From NCBI GenBank assembly GCA_029939785.1, contig JAOZSG010000242.1, positions 1 through 5,398 of the forward strand: a stretch of DNA of 5,398 nucleotides, written 5' to 3'. Source of the stretch: Fidelibacterota bacterium. Lineage in GTDB: Bacteria; Fidelibacterota; UBA2242; JAFGTP01. The position numbers and the translations under genes were made by a program. The notes under the pieces are model-generated. The model did not search any database, was not told where the DNA came from, and saw nothing but the letters and a program-made list of their open reading frames with translations. Positions 1 to 5,398 of this stretch are shown here, piece by piece. Within the stretch, counting starts at the first letter, position 1; each line of letters starts with the position of its first letter.

Positions 1-387
1 GAACTCCCGTAGATACTGGGGCAATGTCACAATATCCTTTCCACCAGGCTGATCCCTAAAATCTGGTTTATTGGTATATAGGTTTGTGGTTTCGGGTCTT
101 AGTCCGGTCAATAGTGAAGTACGTGACGGATTGCATGCCGGTGCCACACAATAGGCATTATTGAACAACATCCCGCTTTTTGCGAGAGCATCAATATTAG
201 GGGTTTTAGCTTTGTTTTCCATAACACCCACCCAGTTATTCATATCGTCAACGGCGATCATCAGAATATTGGGCTTTTTTTTGGGTGGAGACTGTTTGGA
301 TGCCATCGCACTCAAGTACTTAGGCATAATAGTAACTCCTGCGATGACCGAACTCTTTTTCAAAAACTCTCTTCTATTTATTGACAT
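1..387 (-). CDS. Sulfatase, iduronate-2-sulfatase-like, N-terminal part (runs off left edge)
   Basis: This partial sulfatase hydrolyses a sulfate ester, probably on a sulfated glycan; only the first 129 residues are in the window and the frame is open to base 1. Residues 1-29 form a Tat-type leader: NRREFLK at residues 4-10, a short hydrophobic stretch, and a plausible cleavage site after AMA (27-29). The alkaline-phosphatase-fold core starts at PNILMIAVDDM, where D47-D48 are the expected metal ligands. The catalytic motif is C85-N-P-S-R89, in which Cys85 would become formylglycine; it is followed by the usual SLLTG. The run APACNPSR and the later LRPETTNLY resemble iduronate-2-sulfatase-like bacterial sulfatases (family knowledge). 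The ATG is preceded by AAAGGAG with a 6-base spacer. The gene lies 23 bases after the truncated gene upstream. Hand-counted G+C over bases 1-360 is about 44%, higher than the two genes upstream. The substrate cannot be told, because the specificity-determining C-terminal part is missing. Confidence 0.93.
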   Translation of the reverse strand, partial: MSINRREFLKKSSVIAGVTIMPKYLSAMASKQSPPKKKPNILMIAVDDMNNWVGVMENKAKTPNIDALAKSGMLFNNAYCVAPACNPSRTSLLTGLRPETTNLYTNKPDFRDQPGGKDIVTLPQYLREF

Positions 388-393
388 TTTCTA

Positions 394-400
394 CTCCTTT
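394..400 (-). promoter_or_regulatory. Strong Shine-Dalgarno for the left-edge sulfatase
   Basis: On the minus strand this reads AAAGGAG, followed by the 6-base spacer TAGAAA and then the ATG at 387. It is the best ribosome-binding site in the window and fixes the start of the Tat-leader form. Because it is strong, this sulfatase can be translated without coupling to the truncated gene just upstream. Confidence 0.75.
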
Positions 401-410
401 AACCAAATTT

Positions 411-977
411 CTACCACTCTAATATATTTCCAAAAGTGTCACAAAAATATTCATCCTTTGGGAATGTATTATCTCTAAGACCTAAAGCATTAATTTCAAA
501 ATCACGAATCATTTTACATAACGTATGCATTTGTCTATGCTCTCGCATACATTTGTCAATTACATTATCTGTCACACTCATATGAGGCATACATAAAGAA
601 ACCCCTAATTTTTTGTGTTCATCCAAAATCTCATTGTTGCGTTTTGTGTCAAAACCATTTTTCAGGATATTTGGATTATTTTCAAACCATGGTGTAGCAA
701 TAATTTTCGCTTTAATCCCCGTTCGGTCCTGAACATCCATAATACCTTCATATAATACAATATTGTCAACATTACCTAAAACAGTATCCACACCATTATT
801 AAAAAACACTTCTAAAATATCTGCAATGCTTTTTCTGTTATGATTACGTTCTTTTATCAAACTATCTTTAGCCATAGTCTGATGACTAAACCCTAACAAC
901 CAATTAGTACCGATAATCATTCTTGAAAATGATTCTGTGCCTACTTGTGTACGTGGGAATTTATTTTGATCAGACAT
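411..977 (-). CDS. Conserved protein of unknown function, probably C-terminally truncated
   Basis: A 188-residue protein with no leader or membrane segment, so probably cytoplasmic. From memory it matches an uncharacterised family of about 280-300 residues found beside glycan-degradation genes in Planctomycetota-like bacteria. Members begin with a TQVG...SRMxIGTNW pattern (here T10-G13 and S18-W26), then have a helix ending in NNGVD (60-64), a strand KAKIIATPWF (89-98) and a GVSLCMPHMSVTD segment (125-137). The alternating strand and helix pattern suggests an incomplete TIM-like barrel distantly like aldo/keto reductases; this is inference, and no catalytic residues can be assigned. The last residues (GLRDN...P173...D180...G183...E187-W188) still align loosely with the family, which then continues for about 100 more residues. 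Here it ends at TAG, 23 bases before the next gene. It starts 2 bases after the GH1 stop, with no clear Shine-Dalgarno, which suggests translational coupling. It may be non-functional. Confidence 0.8.
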   Translation of the reverse strand: MSDQNKFPRTQVGTESFSRMIIGTNWLLGFSHQTMAKDSLIKERNHNRKSIADILEVFFNNGVDTVLGNVDNIVLYEGIMDVQDRTGIKAKIIATPWFENNPNILKNGFDTKRNNEILDEHKKLGVSLCMPHMSVTDNVIDKCMREHRQMHTLCKMIRDFEINALGLRDNTFPKDEYFCDTFGNILEW

Positions 978-979
978 AA

Positions 980-2338
980 TTATTCGTCTTTTGATTTTAT
1001 TATTTCTTTATACCACAAAGCTGAATCCTTTAAGGTTCTTTTCTGTGTTTTATAATCTATATGGATCAAACCAAATCGTTGGCCAAATCCTTCACTCCAT
1101 TCAAAATTATCCATAATTGACCATTGCATATATCCCATTAAAGGAACACCGTCTTGTCCTGCTTTGGAAAATTCTTCCAGATAACGTCTCAAAAAATCTA
1201 TTCTTTCATGATCATGTACTTTTCCATCAAGTGCAACCCAATCAGCAGATGACATTCCATTTTCTGTCACCAGAATCGGAGATTTATATCTTTCGTATAA
1301 AAATTTTGAGCCCCAATATAATCCTTTTGGTCTAACAGGCCAGTCAAAGTTTGTATAACCTTCATCTTCTTTTGATTCTGCTTCTATTGGATTGCCTTGT
1401 TCATCCGCTTTGATCATAAAGCCGGAATAGTAATTTAAACCTAAAAAATCTATTGGCTGTGATATTATTTTCATTTCTTCATCATTAATTTTTGGTAAAT
1501 CATCACCAAAATAATCCAATGTCTGAGGATCATATTTTCCTAAGAAAATAGGGTCAAGATACAGAGTATTACTGAATACAGGATGATACCCACAGGCATT
1601 TGGTACATCAAACATAGATTTCCTCGCAGCAGCAACATTAGCAGGAGAATCATCTTCAGGAAAGTTTATTGCACCACAATGAGCAAAACCAATTTTTGCA
1701 TCTTTCTGAAGAACAGAACGCAAATCAGATGTACCTTTACCATGAGCAAGAAGCAAATTTTTTATCATTCGTAAACATTCAAAAGTACTGTTTTTTTCAC
1801 CTGGTGCATGAACTGCCTCAAGATAACCTAATCTAACAAACATTGCCATTTCATTGAATGTCATCCAGTTTTTAACTCTGTCCCCAAGTTTTGTGCCTAC
1901 TACACTTGCATATTCAGCGAACCAATCAGCCGAATCAGGATTTTTCCATCCCCCTTTTTCATAAAGACATAAAGGTAGATCCCAATGAAATAAAGTTAAG
2001 AAAGGCTCAATATCATTTGTTAATAATTCATCAACCAATCTGTCGTAAAAATCCAGTCCTTTTTCATTAATTGCACCTGTGCCATTTGGTAAAATACGAG
2101 GCCATGATGTTGAAAAACGATAAGCCTGAAGATCAATCTGTTTCATTAACTGTACATCTTCTTTATACCGATGATAATGATCACATGCAATATCACCATT
2201 GTGACCTTTTTTGATAGTTCCTTCACGCATACAATAAGTATCCCAGATGGACAGTGATTTTCCATCCTCTTTTATTGCTCCTTCAATTTGATATGAAGCA
2301 GAGGCTGCTCCAAAGATAAAATCTTTTGAAAATTTCAT
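980..2338 (-). CDS. GH1 family beta-glucosidase / beta-glycosidase
   Basis: A retaining glycoside hydrolase of family GH1, which typically removes a terminal beta-linked glucose, galactose or related sugar from oligosaccharides or phospho-free glycosides. At 452 residues it has the normal single-domain length. It begins with the family signature FIFGAASASYQIEG (7-20), including Gln17 of the glycone site. SWPRILPNG (78-86) and LFHWDLP (116-122, His118) follow. The acid/base is Glu163 in TFNEM and the nucleophile is Glu359 in LVTENG. The C-terminal glycone loop is W406 plus DNFEW (410-414). The acid/base motif ends in Met where most members have Pro. There is no signal peptide, so the enzyme should act in the cytoplasm on imported oligosaccharides. 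The ATG has a modest GAAGAG site 6 bases upstream. It lies 50 bases after a sulfatase and 2 bases before the next gene, so it is part of the same transcript. The exact sugar specificity cannot be read from sequence. Confidence 0.96.
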   Translation of the reverse strand: MKFSKDFIFGAASASYQIEGAIKEDGKSLSIWDTYCMREGTIKKGHNGDIACDHYHRYKEDVQLMKQIDLQAYRFSTSWPRILPNGTGAINEKGLDFYDRLVDELLTNDIEPFLTLFHWDLPLCLYEKGGWKNPDSADWFAEYASVVGTKLGDRVKNWMTFNEMAMFVRLGYLEAVHAPGEKNSTFECLRMIKNLLLAHGKGTSDLRSVLQKDAKIGFAHCGAINFPEDDSPANVAAARKSMFDVPNACGYHPVFSNTLYLDPIFLGKYDPQTLDYFGDDLPKINDEEMKIISQPIDFLGLNYYSGFMIKADEQGNPIEAESKEDEGYTNFDWPVRPKGLYWGSKFLYERYKSPILVTENGMSSADWVALDGKVHDHERIDFLRRYLEEFSKAGQDGVPLMGYMQWSIMDNFEWSEGFGQRFGLIHIDYKTQKRTLKDSALWYKEIIKSKDE

Positions 2339-2363
2339 TTTATTCTCTTCTTTCCTTTTTTAA

Positions 2364-2380
2364 ACAGGATTTACAGGATT
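2364..2380. repeat. Tandem ACAGGATT repeat in the intergenic gap
   Basis: Two copies of ACAGGATT (2364-2371 and 2373-2380) lie head to tail with a period of 9 bases; on the coding strand this reads AATCCTGTAAATCCTGT. It fills the middle of the 50-base gap between the second sulfatase and the GH1 gene. TTTAAAACA and TGTTTAAA flank it on the minus strand and could pair as an 8-base stem with one bulged A. There is no T-run after that stem, so it is not a standard terminator. It may be a copy of a short dispersed intergenic repeat, or a processing or regulatory site; one copy in one window cannot decide. Confidence 0.55.
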
Positions 2381-2388
2381 GTTTTAAA

Positions 2389-3810
2389 TTAGTCATTTTT
2401 ATATGTCGGATTTATTGTTGGCTCAATGGCATTTACACTTTTCTTCCAGTCTTTTAATAACTTTTTCATTTTGCCCGCTTTATCCGGAAAATCATCGATT
2501 AAATTATTCTTTTCTGCTATATCATTTTTTAAATTATATAACTCATATTTATCATGCTCCATGAAATGTATTAATTTCCAATCTCCCTCTCTTACTGCCG
2601 TAACAGGCTCGATGTGTGGAATCCATAAACTATAATGCGGATGAAACCAAAACAATGCTTCACGTTCAATATCCCTGCTACCTTTTAAAAGCGGAGTTAT
2701 ATCTTTTCCGTCTAAATGTTGCTCCGGACGCTGGGAACAGCCGGCAATAGTTAATAATGTGGGATAAAAATCAGTACTGATTACAGGAGTACTACAAACT
2801 GAATTTGGTTTTGTAACACCGGGCCATTTAAATATCAGAGGTTCTCTGATCCCGCCTTCATATACTTGTCCTTTTTTTCCTCTCAATGGAGTATTATTAT
2901 AACAACCTCCATTATCAGACATAAAAATTATAACCGTATTATCTGAAAGATTTAATTCATCTAATCGATTAAGAACTTTACCCACATTAGTATCCAAAGT
3001 CTCAATCATTCCGGCATAAGCAGCGTTTGTATCATCACGATCCATTTCCTTCTGACTATACTTGTCAATAAGTTCCTCTTTTGCCTGAATGGGATAGTGA
3101 ACCGAATAAAATGGAAAATAGAGAAAAAATGGTTTTTCTTTATTTTTTTCAATAAATCCGATTGCTTCCTCTGCAAGTACATCTGTTAAATGATCCCCTT
3201 CTTTTCCACTGTTTAGATTTGGAAATGCATCCGGAACTACTTCTCCAGTTTTATAGTCATGATCAAATGGATAAAAATAACATGGTGGCTGGCCCCGATG
3301 CCAACCACCAATATTCACATCAAATCCCTGATCAGTTGGCAAAAATCCCTTTCCACCGAGATGCCATTTCCCAATACTACCTGTTACATATCCGGCTTCT
3401 TTAAGTGCTTCTGCGACCGTAAATTCTTCTAAGGGAAGTTCTTTTGTTACTTCGGGCTCCAAAAATTTTTTATCTTTAACAATAAATTCATCATCTAAAA
3501 TAGCATTCGTAATATGCAATCTGGCCGGATATTTTCCAGTCATAATACTTGCCCTTGTTGGCGAGCAAACCGGACCCGCTGCATAAGCCTGCGAAAACTG
3601 CATTCCTTCTGATGCTAATTTATCAATATTCGGTGTTTCATAAAATTTTGTTCCGTTAAAACCAACATCATTCCACCCAAGATCATCAGCCAAAAAAAAG
3701 ACAATGTTGGGTTTTGCCTGTACGGAATCTTTACCGAATAATCTTCCGGTAAAACTTAAACCGGCTAAACCAAGAGTGCTGTTTAATAAAAATTTCCTTC
3801 GTGTAATCAT
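2389..3810 (-). CDS. Sulfatase, arylsulfatase A type, Tat-exported
   Basis: A complete 473-residue sulfatase of the formylglycine-dependent alkaline-phosphatase superfamily, which removes sulfate from a glycan or aryl ester. The leader has a Tat-type motif TRRKFLL (3-9) followed by a hydrophobic run to about residue 21, so it is probably exported folded. Metal ligands D42-D43 lie in FFLADDLGW. The catalytic motif is C82-S-P-T-R86, so Cys82 is the residue converted to formylglycine. GKWHLG gives K148 and H150, SVHYP gives H238, MSDNGG gives D299-N300, and LRGKKGQ supplies the active-site lysine (K312 or K313). The smaller C-terminal domain includes WKLI (411-414) and YELYNLKND (422-430), which is usual for the family. 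All expected catalytic residues are present and the length is normal. The ATG has AAAGGA 8 bases upstream. It follows the previous sulfatase by 56 bases. It resembles bacterial arylsulfatase A or N-acetylgalactosamine sulfatase-like enzymes, but the subfamily and substrate are not settled. Confidence 0.95.
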   Translation of the reverse strand: MITRRKFLLNSTLGLAGLSFTGRLFGKDSVQAKPNIVFFLADDLGWNDVGFNGTKFYETPNIDKLASEGMQFSQAYAAGPVCSPTRASIMTGKYPARLHITNAILDDEFIVKDKKFLEPEVTKELPLEEFTVAEALKEAGYVTGSIGKWHLGGKGFLPTDQGFDVNIGGWHRGQPPCYFYPFDHDYKTGEVVPDAFPNLNSGKEGDHLTDVLAEEAIGFIEKNKEKPFFLYFPFYSVHYPIQAKEELIDKYSQKEMDRDDTNAAYAGMIETLDTNVGKVLNRLDELNLSDNTVIIFMSDNGGCYNNTPLRGKKGQVYEGGIREPLIFKWPGVTKPNSVCSTPVISTDFYPTLLTIAGCSQRPEQHLDGKDITPLLKGSRDIEREALFWFHPHYSLWIPHIEPVTAVREGDWKLIHFMEHDKYELYNLKNDIAEKNNLIDDFPDKAGKMKKLLKDWKKSVNAIEPTINPTYKND

Positions 3811-3866
3811 TTTATATTTCCTTTCTTTATTTTTCCATTAAGATGGACTATTATAAAATTTCAGAC

Positions 3867-5306
3867 TTAATATAATTCTTTCTCAATTGCATATATACTG
3901 TCGATCATATCTTGTTTATAAGTTTTATAATACCTTTTCTTCTCTTTTACAACTTCAGGATCTTCCGGGAATTGACCTTTATCGCCGGTATCCGCGATCC
4001 AATCATCCAGTATTTTACGAAATTTTTGTAATACAGTATGACTTTCTTGTTTTTCAGCAAGATTATTTAATTCATGTGGGTCATTTATCAAGTCATAAAG
4101 TTCTTCAACTGGTTTTTGAGGGGCCATGAATAGTGCTTGCTCAGGTGTTAATTGATTTTTTTTATGAAGCCGATGCATAAGCCTCATTACAGGATTATAT
4201 GCATCTACGTATCGGCTATATTGGGTGTAAGGCTTTTCAGGATGATAATTTCGAATATATTTATGCTGATGAGTTCTGACACATCGTATCCGATCGACAC
4301 ACTCACCGATTCTATCACGAGCAGCGATAATATGTTCACGCTGTGTTTTATGAGAACCGAGGAATATACTGCCTTCAAAATGATCGGGCGGAGTAAAACC
4401 GACTGCATTTAAACAGGTTGGGGCAAAATCAATGGCACTGATTAGTTCATCATTTATTGAACCTGGTTTAAGTTTATCTGGCCAACGGATGATCAAGGGA
4501 ATTTTAATTCCGCCGTCATACAGCCATCCCTTGCCGCGAACATGGCCGCGTCCATGATCTCCAAAGAAAAACACAATCGTATTATCTTCCAGACCATCCT
4601 TTTTCAATCTGTCTAAAACCTTGCCGACTTTCTTATCCAGTATTTCAATTGCTGATAGATATTCAGCCCAATCTTTTCTGGTAACAGGATGATCAGGATA
4701 ATATGGAGGCAAATCGACCAAATCAGGATCCACAGTCAATTTATCCGGCTTATCCCCAATCATACGATGAACTTCTCTAAAATTAACCTGAGCAAAAAAC
4801 GGCTGACCATCTTTGCGTTGCCGCCAATCTGTTCCATCAAACGCTTTATTTTTTGGAGAAAAGTTCCAATCTGTTTTACCGGGCTTATCAAAACGTAAAC
4901 CACTGCAATTACTGGTAAAATATCCTGCCTGATGAAAATATTCGGTTATCAGTTGACATGGCTCCGGTGTCATATAGTTATCAAAAAGATGACTGCGATG
5001 TTGATGTGCACCAATAGAGGTTTGATACATACCTGTCATAAAAGCGGAACGTGATGCTGAGCATACCGAGGCTGTTGTAAACGCATTTTTAAACAATACA
5101 CCTTCGCTTGCAAAACGATCTAAATTAGGTGTCTTCACATATTTTGTTCCATAACAACCAATGTCCGGACTAAGATCTTCTGCAATTAACCAAAGTATGT
5201 TATACTTCTTATTTTTTGAACAATTCAATATAAAGTTGCCTGATAAAAATAGTGCAATTGAAGTCACACCTGTATTTTTCAGAAATTGTCGTCTTGTGTT
5301 ATTCAT
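3867..5306 (-). CDS. Sulfatase, heparan N-sulfatase (SGSH)-like, with CSASR motif
   Basis: A complete 479-residue sulfatase. The leader carries a near-ideal Tat motif TRRQFLK (4-10), a hydrophobic run and then ILNC (26-29), a poor lipobox. The core begins YNILWLIAEDLSPD with E43-D44 at the metal-ligand pair; Glu in the first position is seen in heparan N-sulfatase-like (S1_8-type) bacterial enzymes, as is the following GCYG and the GMYQTSIGAHQHRS stretch. The catalytic motif is C82-S-A-S-R86, with Ala in place of the usual Pro. Other active-site positions are K144 (GKTDW), H180 (REVH), D250-H251 (FFGDHG) and K259 (RGKGW). The C-terminal domain ends with EELYDLINDPHELNN. All key residues are present, so it should be active once matured, probably by anSME. 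AAAGAGG lies 5 bases before the ATG. It is the first complete gene of the visible operon. N-sulfatase against O-sulfatase activity cannot be told from sequence. Confidence 0.95.
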   Translation of the reverse strand: MNNTRRQFLKNTGVTSIALFLSGNFILNCSKNKKYNILWLIAEDLSPDIGCYGTKYVKTPNLDRFASEGVLFKNAFTTASVCSASRSAFMTGMYQTSIGAHQHRSHLFDNYMTPEPCQLITEYFHQAGYFTSNCSGLRFDKPGKTDWNFSPKNKAFDGTDWRQRKDGQPFFAQVNFREVHRMIGDKPDKLTVDPDLVDLPPYYPDHPVTRKDWAEYLSAIEILDKKVGKVLDRLKKDGLEDNTIVFFFGDHGRGHVRGKGWLYDGGIKIPLIIRWPDKLKPGSINDELISAIDFAPTCLNAVGFTPPDHFEGSIFLGSHKTQREHIIAARDRIGECVDRIRCVRTHQHKYIRNYHPEKPYTQYSRYVDAYNPVMRLMHRLHKKNQLTPEQALFMAPQKPVEELYDLINDPHELNNLAEKQESHTVLQKFRKILDDWIADTGDKGQFPEDPEVVKEKKRYYKTYKQDMIDSIYAIEKELY

Positions 5307-5311
5307 ATTAG

Positions 5312-5318
5312 CCTCTTT
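5312..5318 (-). promoter_or_regulatory. Shine-Dalgarno of the heparan N-sulfatase-like gene
   Basis: On the minus strand this reads AAAGAGG, with a 5-base spacer to the ATG at 5306. It supports the chosen start, which gives the complete Tat leader. The 37-base gap behind it is AT-rich, includes a 7-base AT-only inverted repeat (5316-5332), and has no clear promoter. Confidence 0.6.
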
Positions 5319-5343
5319 AATTTTTAATTAAATACAAAGCCTA

Positions 5344-5398
5344 TCATTTTTCATCCAACAGTTTTTTAAAAATCGATTCATCAACCTGAAATATGGTT
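5344..5398 (-). CDS. Possible C-terminal end of an upstream gene (edge fragment)
   Basis: Reading into the window from the right edge on the minus strand, one frame gives TIFQVDESIFKKLLDEK and then TGA, 37 bases before the sulfatase start. The amphipathic, charged tail is typical of a protein C-terminus, and the spacing matches the other gaps in this operon. It is too short to recognise. A second frame also stays open across this stretch but gives a less protein-like, Cys/Trp/Arg-rich peptide. If real, the operon begins upstream of the window. Confidence 0.4.
   Translation of the reverse strand, partial: TIFQVDESIFKKLLDEK

Noticed and set aside
161..478. Plus-strand open frame of 105 codons
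   Set aside because: It overlaps the sulfatase leader and the 3' end of the truncated gene on the other strand, has no recognisable domain, and is a shadow of those genes.
411..480. C-terminus of the unknown protein (YFCDTFGNILEW) read as the end of a glyoxalase/VOC protein, implying a gene fusion
   Set aside because: The resemblance to the VOC pattern DPxGNxxE is short and could be chance; the same residues align as well with the continuation of the protein's own family, so truncation is the simpler reading.
3836..3853. Small hairpin TCCAT-cttA-ATGGA between the two complete sulfatases
   Set aside because: Only a 5-base stem with no following T-run on the coding strand; not a credible terminator and probably chance.
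4205..4408. Minus-strand open frame of 67 codons inside the heparan N-sulfatase-like gene
   Set aside because: It lies wholly within a complete, well-conserved sulfatase in another frame; no Shine-Dalgarno or family resemblance.
5316..5332. AT-only inverted repeat TTTAATT/AATTAAA upstream of the first complete sulfatase
   Set aside because: Seven A-T pairs in an AT-rich gap are expected by chance and next to the ribosome-binding site; no evidence of an operator.
1..5398. CRISPR array, tRNA, rRNA, insertion sequence or riboswitch
   Set aside because: No regularly spaced repeats, transposase-like protein, terminal inverted repeats or structured RNA pattern found; the window is almost entirely coding.

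Overview
The window is AT-rich and gene-dense. All supported genes lie on the minus strand, so transcription runs from the right end to the left. It reads as part of one polysaccharide-degradation operon: three sulfatases of clearly different types, a family 1 glycoside hydrolase (beta-glucosidase type), and a conserved protein of unknown function that looks truncated. Intergenic gaps are only 2 to 56 bases, and I see no convincing internal terminator.

In order of transcription: a possible C-terminal tail of an upstream gene (5344-5398); a sulfatase resembling heparan N-sulfatases (3867-5306); an arylsulfatase-type sulfatase (2389-3810); a cytoplasmic GH1 enzyme (980-2338); the uncharacterised protein (411-977); and the N-terminal 129 residues of an iduronate-2-sulfatase-like sulfatase that runs off the left edge (1-387). 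A short tandem repeat of ACAGGATT sits between the second sulfatase and the GH1 gene.

The three sulfatases begin with twin-arginine (Tat) type leaders (NRREFLK, TRRKFLL, TRRQFLK) and so probably act outside the cytoplasm. The GH1 enzyme has no leader and should act inside. The likely logic is that a sulfated glycan is desulfated outside or in the periplasm, and the released oligosaccharides are imported and cleaved by the GH1 enzyme. No transporter, SusC/SusD pair, regulator or sulfatase-maturing enzyme is present in the window. One sulfatase carries a CSASR active-site motif, which points to maturation by an anaerobic radical-SAM enzyme (anSME) rather than the aerobic formylglycine-generating enzyme.

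This mix is typical of sulfatase-rich glycan degraders such as Planctomycetota, Lentisphaerota, Kiritimatiellota and some Bacteroidota or related environmental lineages. The sequence alone does not let me choose among them. The most notable local oddity is at about position 388-420, where the uncharacterised gene stops early against the start of the next sulfatase and base composition rises from about one third to about 44% G+C. This suggests an old recombination or deletion junction.
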